Source: Cervus elaphus | Lineage: Eukaryota; Chordata; Mammalia; Artiodactyla; Cervidae | Length of the DNA: 64,000 nt | Reading direction: 5' to 3' | Assembly: GCF_910594005.1 (NCBI RefSeq) | Contig: NC_057827.1 | Span: 4,712,001 to 4,776,000 of the forward strand | Shown here: positions 24,201 to 35,933 of the stretch, piece by piece | How positions within the stretch are numbered: the stretch's first letter is position 1 | Layout of the letters: the number at the start of each line of letters is the position of its first letter | The notes under the pieces: generated by a model | Database searches by the model: none | The model's input: only the letters and a program-made list of their open reading frames with translations | What the model was told of the DNA's origin: nothing | Translations under genes and position numbers: made by a program

Positions 24201-27200
24201 GAAGCCTCCTCTTGAGGTGCTTGTGGTAAGGTGGTAATCGTCCGGAGTCGAAGCCAGGGACTAACCTCTCATCTCGAGTTGATTTTTGGTCCACGGAGCT
24301 CTTTCGTGTTGCTACAGAGACCTCAGGATCCCTCTAGCCTTGAAACAGTGTTCTTGGGGATTCTCTGGAGTGCCATCAAGGAAATCAAGGCTCCTTTCAT
24401 GTGTGATTTGCAACATGGAATTGCTCTGTACGCAGTGCAGGGGAATCGGGCCTCATTTTGCGGCGAGAAGGAAGTCTCATGGTTTTTCTCGAGTTGCGGC
24501 GGGAACCGGGGGTATATTCTCGAGATACGACGGGGATGGCCCTTCCACCCACGTGTTTGTTCAGCAACGTCACGACTCCTGCATAGTTGCGAGGGACAAT
24601 TCGGGATTCTTCTCGAGGTTTGGCAGGGCAATTGGGACGCTTCTCCAGCTGAGGCGGGAGACCAAGGGTCCATTTCCACGTGCCACAGGAATCCTGGGAC
24701 TCCTATCATGTTTCACGAGGAGTGAGGTATTGTCTCCTTTGGAGGCACTGATCTCCGCATACCTCTGGAGTTTTCAAAGGATGTGTGGCCTCCGGTCGCG
24801 ATGAGGTGGGGAACTATGTTTTTCTCTGTGGTCTCCACAGGGGATTCAGACATCCGTTCATCTTGGGAGATGCAAGACGAGCCTGCATTCAAGTCACTGC
24901 AGGGATATCCAGCCTTATTTCGAGTTAGGGCATCGTGGTCTCCATTCCACATGAGGCCGCAAACTCAGGGTCCCTCTCACATACCTAGAGCTGAGAGAAG
25001 CCTCCGCTTGACGTGCTTGTGGTAAGGTGGTATTCCTCTGGAGTCGAAGCCAGGGACTAACCTCTCATCTCGAGTTGATTCTTGGTCCACGGAGCTCTTT
25101 TGTCTTGCTACAGTGACCTCAGGATCCCTCTAGCCTTGAAACAGTGTTCTTGGGGTTTCTCTGGAATGCCATCAAGGAAATCAAGGCTCCTTTCATATGT
25201 GATGTGCAACACGGAATTCCTCTGCACGCAGTGCAGGGGAATCGGGCCTCATCTCGCGGCGAGGGGGCAGTCTCATGATTTTTCTAGAGTTGCGGCGGGA
25301 ACCTGGGGTATATTCTCGAGTTACGACGGGGATGTCCCTTCCTCACACGTGTTTGTTCAGCGACGTCAGGACTCCTGCCTAGTTGCGAGGGACAACTCGG
25401 GATTTTCCTCGAGGCTTGGCATGGAAATTGGGATGCCTCTCCAGCTGAGGCGGGAGACCAAGGGTCCCTTTCCACGTGCCACAGGAATCCTGGGACACCA
25501 ATCAAGTTTCTCGAGAAGTAAGGCATCTTCTCCTTTGGAGGCACTGATCTAAGCGTCCCTCTGGAGTTTTCAAAGGATGTGTGTCCTCCGATCGCGATGA
25601 GGTGGGGAACTAGGTCTTTCTCTGTGGTCTCCACAGGGGATTCAGACATCCTTTCGTCTTGGGAGATGCAAGACGAGCCTGCATTCAAGTCACTGCAGGG
25701 ATATCCGGGCTTATTTCGAGTCAGGGCATCGCGGTGTCCATTCTACTTGAGGCAGCAAACTCAGGGTCCCTCTCACATACCTAGAACTGAGAGGAGCCTC
25801 CTCTTGAGGTGCTTGTAATAAGGTGGTATTCCTCTGGAGTCGAAGCCAGGAACTAACGTCTCATCTCGAGTTGATTCTTGGTCCACGGAGCTCTTTCCTG
25901 TTGCTACAATGAACTCAGGATCCCTCTAGCCTTAAAACAGTGTTCTTGGGTTTTCTCTGGAGTGCCATCAAGTAAATCAAGGCTCCTTTCATGTGTGATG
26001 TGCAACACGGTATTGCTCTGCATGCAGTGCAGGGGAATCGGGCCTCATCTCGCGGCGAGGGGGAAGTCTCATGGTTTTTCTCGAGTTGCGGCGGGAACCT
26101 GGGGTATATTCTCGAGTTACGACGGGAATGGCCCTTCCACCCACGTGTTTGTTCAGCGACGTCAGGATTCCTGCCTAGTTGCGAGGGACAACTCGGGATT
26201 CTCCTCGAGACTTGGCAGGGTAATTGGGACGCCTCTCCAGCTGAGGCGGGAGACCAAGGGTCCCTTTCCACGTGCCACAGGAATCCTGGGTCTCTTATCA
26301 AGTTTCACGAGGAGTCAGGCATCCACTCCTTTTGAGGCGCTGATCTCCATGTACCTCAGGAGTTTTCCAAGGATGTGAGGCCTCCGGTCGCGATGAGGTG
26401 GGGAACTAGGTTTTTCTCTGCCGTCTCCACAGAGGATTCAGACATCCTTTCGTCTTGGGAGATGAAAGACGAGCCTGCATTCAAGTCACTGCAGGGATAT
26501 CCGGCCTTGTTTCGAGTCAGGGCATAGCGGTGTCCATTCCACTTGAGGCCGCAAATTCAGGGTCCCTCTCACATACCAAGAGCTGAGAGAAGCCTCCTCT
26601 TGAGGTGCTTGTGGTAAGGTGGTATTCCTCTGGAGTCAAAGCCAGGAACTAACCTCTCATCTCGAGTTGATTTTTGGTCCACGGAGCTCTTTCGTGTTGC
26701 TACAGTGACCTCAGGATCCCTCTAGCCTTGAAACAGTGTTCTTGGGGTTTCTCTGGAGTACCATCAAGGAAATCAAGGCTCCTTGCATGTGTGATGTGCA
26801 ACACGGAATTGCTCTGCACGCAGTGCAGGGGAATCGGGCCTCATCTCGCGGCGAGGGGGAAGTCTCATGGTTCTTCTCGAGTTGCGGCGGGAACCTGGGG
26901 TATATTCTCGAGTTACGACGGGGATGGCCCTTCCACCCACGTGTTTGTTCAGCAATGTCTGGACTTCTGCCTAGTTGCGAGGGAAAACTCGGGATTCTCC
27001 TCGAAACTTGGCTGGGCAATTGGGACGCCTCTCCAGCTGAGGCGGGAGACCAAGGGTCCCTTTCCACGTGCCACAGGAATCCTGGGACTCCTATCAAGTT
27101 TCACGAGGAGTCAGGCATCGTCTCCTTTGGAGGCACTGATCTCTGTGTACCTCTGGAGTTTTCAAAGAATGTGAGGCCTTCGGTCGTGATGAGGTGGGGA

Positions 27201-29014
27201 ACTAGGTCTTTCTCCTTGTTCTCCACAGCGGATTCAGACATCCTTTCGTCTTGGGAGATGCAAGACGAGCCTGCATTCAAGTCACTGCAGGGATATCCGG
27301 CCTTATTTCGAGTCAGGGCATCGCGGTGACCATTCCACTTGAGGCCGCAAACTCAGGGTCCCTCTCACAAACCTAGAGCTGAGAGAAGCCTCCTCTTGAC
27401 GTGCTTGTGGTAAGGTGGTATTCCTCTGGAGTCGAAGAAAGGAACTAACCTCTCATCTCGAGTTGATTCTTGGTCCACGGAGCTCTTTCGTGTTGCTACA
27501 GTGACCTCAGGATCCCTCTAGCCTTGAAACAGTGTTCTTGGGGTTTCTCTGGAGTGCCATCAAAGAAATCAAGGCTTCTTTCATGAGTGATGTGCAACAC
27601 GGAATTGCTCTGCACGCAACGCAGGGGAATCGGGCCTCATCTCGAGGCGAGGGGGAAGTCTCATGGTTTTTCTCGAGTTGCGGCGGGAACCTGGGGTATA
27701 TTCTCGAGTTACGACGGGGATGGCCTTTCCTCACACGTGTTTGTTCAGCGACGTCAGGACTCCTGCCTAGTTGCGAGGGACAACACGGGATTCTCCTCGA
27801 GGCTTCGCAGGGCAATTGGGACGCCTCTCCAGCTGAGGCGGGAGACCAAGTGTCCCTTTCAACGTGCCACAGGAATCCTGGGACTCCTATCAAGTTTCAC
27901 GAGTAGTCAGGCATCGTCTCCTTTGGAGGCACTGATCTCCGCCTACCTCTGGAGTTTTCAAAGGATGTGAGGCCTCCGGTTGCGATGAGGTTGGGAACTA
28001 GGTCTTTCCCTGTGGTCTCCAGAGGGGATTCAGACATCCTTTCGTCTTGGGAGATGCAAGACGAGCCTGCATTCAAGTCACTGCAGGGATATCCGGTCTG
28101 ATTTCGAGTCAGGGCATCGCGGTGACCATTCCACTTGAGGCCACAAACTCAGGGTCCCTCTCACAAACCTAGAGCTGAGAGAAGCCTCCTCTTGAGGTGC
28201 TTGTGGTAAGGTGGTATTCCTCTGGAGTCGAAGAAAGGGACTAACCTCTCATTTCGAGTTGATTCTTGGTCCACGGAGCTCTTTCGTGTTGCTACAGTGA
28301 CCTCAGGATCCCTCTAGCCTTGAAACAGTGTTCTTGGGGTTTCTCTGGAGTGCCATCAAAGAAATCAAGGCTCCTTTCATGTGTGATGTGTAACACGGAA
28401 TTGCTCTGCACGAAATGCAGGGGAATCGGGCCGCATCTCGAGGCGAGGGGAAAGTCTCATGGTTTTTCTCGAGTTGCGGCGGGAACCTGGGGTATATTCT
28501 CGAGTTACGACGGGGATGGACCTTCCACACACGTGTTTGTTCAGCGACGTCAGGACTCCTGCCTAGTTGCGAGGGACAACTCGGGATTCTCCTCGAGGCT
28601 TGGCAGGGCCATTGGAACGCCTCTCCAGCTGAGGCAGAAGACCAAGGGTCCCTTTCAACGTGCCACAGGAATCCTCGGATTCCTATTAAGTTTCACGAGG
28701 AGTCAGGCATCGTCTCCTTTGGAGGCACTGATCTCCGCATACCTCTGGAGTTTTCAAAGCATGTGAGGCCTCTAGTCGCGATGAGGTGGGGAACTAGGTC
28801 TTTCTCTGTGGTCTCCACAGGGGATTCAGACATCCTTTCGTCTTAGGAGATGCAAGACGAGCCTGCATTCAAGTCACTGCAGGGATATCCGGCCTGATTT
28901 CGAGTCAGGGCATTGCGGTGTCCATTCCACTTGAGGCCGCAAACTCAGGGTCCCTCTCACATACCTAGAGCTGAGAGAAGCCTCCTCTTGAGGTGCTTGT
29001 GGTAAGGTGGTATT
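21278..29014 (+). repeat. More diverged monomers without a long-range partner in the window
   Basis: Monomers 27-36 are in register but carry many private changes. Examples are CGACTTACGATGGGG near 22,930, GAAGCAATATTCTTGG near 23,546, GAGTAGTCAGGC near 23,921 and GGAAGTCTCATTG near 23,672. I found no stretch of several kb here that repeats elsewhere in the window with linked variants. Local sharing occurs between neighbours: TTTCGAGTTAGGGCATCG at 24,121 and 24,917, and the tract at 27.3/28.1 kb. It looks like a non-amplified segment between two amplified domains. I judged the divergence by eye and did not count it. Confidence 0.7.
27320..27660 (+). repeat. Adjacent one-monomer duplication tract (partner 28,116-28,456)
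   Basis: At a 796-bp offset both tracts carry GGTGACCATTCCAC, CTCTCACAAACCTAGAG, GAGTCGAAGAAAGG, CATCAAAGAAATCAAGG and TCGAGGCGAGGGG. The combination is not seen in other monomers. This indicates a local single-monomer duplication or conversion between neighbours. Confidence 0.72.
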
Positions 29015-32000
29015 CCTCTGGAGTCGAAGCCAGGGACTAACCTCTCATCTCGAGTTGATTTTTGGTCCACGGAGCTCTTTCGTGTTGCTACAGTGACCTC
29101 AGGATCCCTCTAGCCTTGAAACAGTGTTCTTGGGTTTTCCCTGGAGTGCCATCAAGGTAATCAAGGCTCCTTTCATGTGTGATGTGCAACACGGAATTGC
29201 TCTGCACGCAGTGCAGGGGAATCGGGCCTAATCTCGAGGCGAGGGGGAAGTCTCATGGTTTTTCTCGAGTTGCGGCGGGAACCTGGGGTATATTCTCGAG
29301 CTACCACGGGGATGGCCCTTCCTCACACGTGTTTGTTCACCGACGTCAGGACTCCTGCCTAGTTTCGAGGGACAACTCGGGATTCTTCTCGAGGCTTGGC
29401 AGGGCAATTGGGACGCCTCTCCAGCTGAGGCGGAAGACCAAGGGTCCCTTTCCACATGCCACAGGAATCCTGGGACTCCTATCAAGCTTCACGAGGAGTC
29501 AGGCATCGTCTCCTTTGGAGGCACTGATCTCCGCGTACCTCTGGAGTTTTCAAAGGATGTGAGGCCTCTGGTCGCGATGAGGTGGGGAACTAGGTCTTTC
29601 TATGTGGTCTCCACAGGGGATGCAGACATCCTTTCGTCTTGGGAGATCCAAGATGAGCCTGCATTCAAGTCACTGCAGGGATATCCAGCCTTATTTCGAG
29701 TCAGGGCATCGTGGTCTCCATTCCACTTGAGGCCGCAAACTCAGGGTCCTTCTCACATACCTAGAGCTGAGAGAAGCCTCCGCTTGAGGTGCTTGTGGTA
29801 AGGTGGTATCCCTCTGGAGTCGAAGCCAGGGACTAACCTCTCATCTCGAGTTGATTGTTGGTCCAAGTAGCTCTTTCGTGTTGCTACAGTGACCTCAGGA
29901 TCCCTCTAGCCTTAAAACAGTGTTCTTGGGTTTTCTCTGGAGTGCCATCAAGGTAATCAAGGCTCCTTTCATGTGTGATGTGCAACACGGAATTGCTCTG
30001 CACGCAGTGCAGGGGAATCGGGCCTCATCTCGAGGCGAGGGGGAAGTCTCATGGTTTTTCTCGAGTTGCGGCGGGAACCTGGGGTATATTCTCGAATTAC
30101 GACGGGGATGGCCCTTCAACACACGTGTTTGTTCAGCGACGTAAGGACTCCTGCCTAGTTGCGAGGGACAACTCGGGATTCTCCTCGAGGCTTGGCAGGG
30201 CAATTGGGACGCCTCTCCAGCTGAGGCGGAAGACCAAGGGTCCCTTTCAACGTGCCACAGGAATCCTGGAACTCCTATCAAGTTTCACGAGTAGTCAGGC
30301 ATCGTCTCCTTTGGAGGCACTGATCTCCGCGTACCTCTGGAGTTTTCAAAGGATGTGAGGCCTCTAGTCGCGATGAGGTGGGGAACTAAGTCTTTCTCTG
30401 TGGTCTCCACAGGGGATTCAGACATCCTTTCGTCTTAGGAGATGCAAGACGAGCCTGCATTCAAGTCACTGCAGGGATATCCGGCCTTATTTCGAGTCAG
30501 GCCATCGCGGTGTCCATTCCACTTGAGGCCGCAAACTCAGGGTCCCTCTCACATACCTAGAGCTGAGAGAAGCCTCCTCTTGAGGTGCTTGTGGTAAGGT
30601 GGTATTCCTCTGGAGTCGAAGCCAGGGACTAACCTCTCATCTCGAGTTGATTTTTGATCCACGGAGCTCTTTCCTGTTGCTACAGTGACCTCAGGATCCC
30701 TCTAGCCTTGAAACAGTGTTCTTGGGGTTTCTCTGGAGTGCCATCAAGGAAATCAAGGCTCCTTTCATGTGTGATGTGCAACACGGAATTGCTCTGCACA
30801 CAGTGCAGGGGAATCGGGCCTCATCTCGCGGCGATGGGGAAGTCTCATGGTTTTTCTTGAGTTGCGACGGGAACCTGGGGTGTATTCTCGAGTTACGACG
30901 GGGATGACCCTTCCACCCACGTGTTTGTTCAGCGACGTCAGGACTCCTGCCAAGTTGCGAGGGACAACTCGGGATTCTCCTCGAGGCTTGGCAGGGCAAT
31001 TGGGATGCCTCTCCAGCTGAGGCGGGAGACCAAGAGTCCCTTTCCACGTGCCACAGGAATTCTGGGACTCTTATCAAGTTTCACGAGAAGTCAGGCATCG
31101 TCTTCATTGGAGGCACTGATCTCCGCATACCTCTGGTGTTTTCAAAGGATGTGACCCTCCGGTCGCGATGAGGTGGGGAACTAGGTCTTTCTCTGTGGTC
31201 TCCACAGGGGATTCAGACATCCTTTCTTCTTCGGAGAGGCAAGACGAGCCTGCATTCAATCACTGCAGGGTTGTCCAGCCTTATTTCGAGTCAGGGCATC
31301 GCGATGTCCATTCCACTTGAGGCCGCAAACTCAGGGTCCCTCTCAGATGCCTCGAGCTGAGAGAAGCCTCCTCTTGAGGTGCTTGTGGTAAGGTCGTATT
31401 CCTCTGGAGTCGAAGCCAGGGACTAACCTCTCATCTCGAGTTGATTTTTGGTCCACGGAGCTCTTTCTTGTTGCTACAGTGACCTCAGGATCCCTTTAGC
31501 TTGAAACAGTGTTCTTGGGGTTTTTCTGGAGTGCCATCAAGGAAATCAAGGCTCTTTTCATGTGTGATGTGCAACACGGAATTGCTCTGCACGCAGTGCA
31601 GGGGAATCGGGCCTCATCTCGCGGCGAGGGGGAAGTCTCATGGTTTTTCTCGAGTTGCGGCGGGAACCTGGGGTATATTCTCGAGTTACGACGGGGATGG
31701 CCCTTCCACACACGTGTTTGTTCAGCCACGTCAGGACTCCTGCCTAGTTGCGAGGGACAACTCGGGATTCTCCTCGAGGCTTGGCAGGGCAATTGGGACG
31801 CCTCTCCAGCTGAGGCGGGAGACCAAGGTTCCCTTTCCACGTGCCACAGGAATCCTGGGACTCCTATCAAGTTTCACGAGGAGTCAGGCATCGTCTTCAT
31901 TGCACGCACTGATCTCCGCGTACCTCTGGAGATTTCAAAGAATTTGAGGTCTCCGGTCGCAATTAGGTGGGGATCTAGGTCTCTCTCTGTGGTCTCCACA

Positions 32001-35000
32001 GGGGATTCAGATTGCTCTCATCTTAGGAGATGCAAGACGAGCCTGCATTCAAGTCACTGCAGGGATGTCCGGCCTTATTTCGAGTCAGGGCATCGCGGTG
32101 TCCATTCCACTTGAGGCCGCAAATTCAGGGTCCCTCTCACATACCTAGAGCTGAGAGAAGACTCCTCTTGAGGTGCTTGTGGTAAGGTGGTATTCCTCTG
32201 GAGTCAAAGCCAGGAACTAACCTCTCATCTCGGGTTGATTTTTGGTCCACGGAGCTCTTTCGTGTTGCTACAGTGACCTCAGGATCCCTCTAGCCTTGAA
32301 ACAGTGTTCTTGGGGGTTCTCTGGAGTGCCATCAAGGAAATCAAGGCTGCTTTCATGTGTGATGTGCAACACGGAATTGTTCTGCATGCAGTGCAGGGGA
32401 ATCGGGCCTAATCTCATGGCGAGGGGGAAGTCTCATGGTTTATCTCGAGTTGCGGCGGGAACCTGGGGTATATTCACGAGTTACGACAGGGATGGCCCTT
32501 CCACCCACGTGTTACTTCAGCGACGTCAGGACTCCTGCCTAGTTGCGAGGGACAACTCGGGATTCTCCTCGAGGCTTGACAGGGCAATTGGGACGCCTCT
32601 CCAGTTGAGGCGGGACACCAAGTGTCCCTTTCCACGTGCCACAGAAATCCTGGGACTCTTATCAAGTTTCACGAGGAGTCAGGCATCGTCTCCTTTGGAG
32701 GCACTGATCTCCGCGTACCTCTGGAGTTTTCAAAGGATGTGCGGCCTGGTGTCATGATGAGGTGGGGAACTAGGTTTTTCTCTGTGGTCTCCATACGGGA
32801 TTCAGTTATACTCTCGTCATGGGAAATGCAAGACGAGCCTGCATTCAAGTCACTGCAGGGATATCCGGCCTTATTTTGAGTCAGGGCATCGCAGTGTCCA
32901 TTCCACTTGAGGCTGCAAACTCAGGGTCCCTCTCACATACCTAGAACTGAGAGAAGCCTCCTCTTGAGGTGCTTGTGGTAAGGTGGTATTCCTCTGGAAT
33001 CAAAGCCAGGAACTAACTTCTCATCTCGAGTTGATTCTTGGTCCACGGAGCTCTTTCGTGTTCCTACAGTGACCTCAGGATCCCTCTAGCCTTGAAACAG
33101 TGTTCTTGGGGTTTCTCTGGAGTGCCATCAAGGAAATCAAGGCTCCTTTCATGTGTGATGTGCAACACAGAATTGCTCTGCACGCAGTGCAGGGGAATCG
33201 GGCCTCATCTCGCGGCGAGGGGGAAGTCTCATGGTTTTTCTTGAGTTGCGGCGGGAACCTGGGGTATATTCTCGAGTTACGACGGGGTGGCCCTTCCACC
33301 CACGTATTTGTTCAGCGACGTCAGGACTCCTGCCTAGTTGCGAGGGACAACTCGGGATTCTCCCCGAGGCTTGGCAGGGCAATTGGGACGCCTCTCCAGC
33401 TGAGGCGGGAGACCAAGGGTCCCTTTCCACGTGCCGCAGGAATCCTGGGACTCCTATCAAGTTTCACAAGGAGTCAGGCATCGTCTCCTTTGGAGGCACT
33501 GATCTCCGCGAACCTCTGGAGTTTTCAAAAGATGTGAGGCCTCCGGTCGCGATGAGGTGGGGAACTAGGTCTTTCTCTGTGGTCTCCACTGGGGATTCAG
33601 ACATCCTTTCGTCTTGGGAGAGGCAAGACGATCCTGCATTCAAGTCACTGCAGGGATAACCGGCCTTATTTCGAGTAAGGGCATCGCGGTGTCCATTCCA
33701 CTTGAGGCCGCAAACTCTGGGTCCCTCTCACATAGATAGAGCTGAGAGAAGCCTCCTCTTGAGGTGCTTGTGGTAAGGTGGTATTCCTCTGGAGTCGAAG
33801 CCAGGGACTAACCTCTCATCTCTACTTGATTTTTGGCCCACGGATCTCTTTCTTGTTGCTACAGTGACCTCAGGAACCCTCGAGCTTTGAAACAGTGTTC
33901 TTGGGGTTTCTCTGGAGTGCCATCAAGGAAATCAAGGCTCCTTTCATGTATGATGTGCAACACTGAATTGCTCTGCACGCAGTGCAGGTGAAGCGGACCT
34001 CATCTCGCGGCGAGGGGGAAGACTCATGGTTTTTCTCGAGTTGGGGCGGGAACCTGGGGTATATTCTCGAGTTACAACGGGGATGGCCCTTCCACCCACG
34101 TGTTTGTTCAGCGACGTCAGGACTCCTGACTAGTTGCGAGGGACAACTCGGGATTCTCCTCGAGGCTTGGCAGGGCAATTGGGACGCCTCTCCAGCTAAG
34201 GAGGGAGACGAAGTGTCCCTTTGCACGTGCCACAGGAATCCTGGGACTCCTATCAAGTTTCACGAGGAGTCAGGCATCGTCTCCTTTGGAGGCACTGATC
34301 TGAGAGAAGCCTCCTCTTGACGTGCTTGTGGTAAGGTGGTATTCCTCTGGAGTCGAAGCCAGGGACTAACCTCTCATCTCGAGTTGATTTTTGGTCCACG
34401 GAGCTCTTTCGTGTGGCTACAGTGACCTCAGGATCCCTCTAGCCTTGAAACAGTGTTCTTGGGGTTACTCTGGAGTGCCATCAAGGAAATCAAGGCTCCT
34501 TTCATCTGTGATGTGCAACACGGAATTGCTCTGCACGCAGTGCAGGGGAATCGGGCCTCATTTCGCGGCGAGGGGGAAGTCTCATGGTTTTTCGCGAGTT
34601 GCGGCGGAAACCTGGGGTATATTCTCGAGTTACGACGGGGATGGCCCTTCCACACACGTGTTTGTTCTGCGAAGTCAGGACTCCTGCCTAGTTGCGAGGG
34701 ACAACTCGGGATTCTCCTCTAGGCTTGGCAGGGCAATTGGGACGCCTCTCCAGCTGAGGCGGGAGACCAAGGGTCCCTTTCCACGTGCCACAGGAATCCT
34801 GGGACTCCTATCAAGTTTCACGAGGAGTCAGGCATCATCTCCTTTGGAGGCAGTGATCTCCGCGTACCTCTGGAGTTTTCAAAGGATGTGAGGCCTCCAG
34901 TCGCGATGAGGTGGGATACTAGATCTTTCTCTGTGGTCTCCACAGGGGATTCAGACATCCTTTCGTCTTGGGAGATGCAAGACGAGCCTGCATTCAAGTC

Positions 35001-35933
35001 ACTGCAGGGATATCCGGCCTTATTTCGAGTCAGGGCATCGCGGTGTCCATTCCACTGGAGGCCGCAAACTCAGGGTCCCTCTCACATACCTAGAGCTGAG
35101 AGAAGCCTCCTCTTGAGGTGCTTGTGGTAAGGTGGTATTCCTCTGGAGTCGAAGCCAGGGACTAACCTCTCATCTCGAGTTGATTTTTGTCCATGGAGCT
35201 CTTTCGTGTTGCTACAGTGACCTCAGGATCCCTCTAGCCTTGAAACAGTGTTCTTGGGGTTTCTCCGGAGAGCCATCAAGGAAATCAAGGCTCCTTTCAT
35301 GTGTGACGTGCAACACGGAATTGCTCTGCACGCAGTGCAGGGTATCGGGCCTCACTTTCCGGCGAGTGGGAAGTCTCATGGTTTTTCTCGAGTTGTGGTG
35401 GGAACCTGGGGTATATTCTCGAGTTAAGACGGGGATGGCCCTTCCACCCACGTGTTTGTTCAGCGACGTCAGGACTCCTGTCTAGTTGCGAGGGACAACT
35501 CGGGATTCTCCTCGAGGCTTGGCAGGGCAATTGGGACGCCTCTCCAGCTGAGGCGGAAGACCAAGGGTCCCTTTCCAAGTGCCACAGGAATCCTGGGACT
35601 CCTATCAAGATTCACGAGGAGTCAGGCATCGTCTCCTTTGGAGGCACTGATCTCCGCGTACCTCTGGAGTTTTCAAATGATGTGAGGCCTCCGGTCGCGA
35701 TGAGGTGGGGAACTAGGTCTTTCTCTGTGGTCTCCACAGGGGATTCAGACATCCTTTCGTCTTGGGAGATGCAAGACGAGCCTGCATTCAAGTCACTGCA
35801 GAGATATCCGGCCTTATTTCGAGTCAGGGCATCGCGGTGTCCATTCCACTTGAGGCCGCAAACTTAGGGTCCCTTTCCCATACCTAGAGCTGAGAGAAGC
35901 CTCCTCTTGAGGTGCTTGTGGTAAGGTGGTATC
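29015..35933 (+). repeat. 6,919-bp higher-order unit, copy 1
   Basis: This unit holds eight full-length monomers and one 558-bp truncated monomer, and it is repeated immediately by 35934-42852. I noticed only six differences between the copies: AACTAAGTC/AACTAGGTC at about 30,390, GTATTCC/GTATCCC at about 31,399, GGATGTCC/GGATATCC at about 32,066, AAGTGTCC/AAGGGTCC at about 34,214, AAGGGTCC/AAGAGTCC at about 34,771 and CACTGGAGG/CACTTGAGG at about 35,055. That is roughly 0.1 percent. Boundaries are arbitrary within the similar edges. The match fails to the left before about 28,960, where AACTCAGGGTCC faces AACTTAGGGTCC. Confidence 0.93.
33895..34452 (+). repeat. Truncated 558-bp monomer, copy 1
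   Basis: The landmark interval is 558 bp instead of about 796. A deletion of about 238 bp joins GGCACTGATCT directly to GAGAGAAGCCTCC at about 34,302. In full monomers these two points lie about 238 bp further apart, separated by the segment with TCGCGATGAGGTGG, GGGGATTCAGAC and GGCCTTATTTCGAG. The two breakpoints share only CT. The junction is not in phase with the 31-bp subrepeat, since it fuses step 12 at base 20 to step 20 at base 10. Other private changes in the same monomer are CAGGTGAAGCGGACC, GAGTTGGGGCGGG and GACTAGTTGCG. Confidence 0.95.

Noticed and set aside
33841..34320. Transposon-mediated event at the truncated monomer
   Set aside because: The junction has no inserted bases, target-site duplication or terminal repeats. 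It is a plain deletion with about 2 bp of shared sequence.
33895..34452. 558 bp equals 18 x 31, suggesting an in-register deletion between subrepeats
   Set aside because: Mapping the breakpoints to the 31-bp grid places them at base 20 of step 12 and base 10 of step 20. They are out of phase, and the multiple of 31 arises only because the 21-bp remnant and the 41-bp fused step add up to 62.
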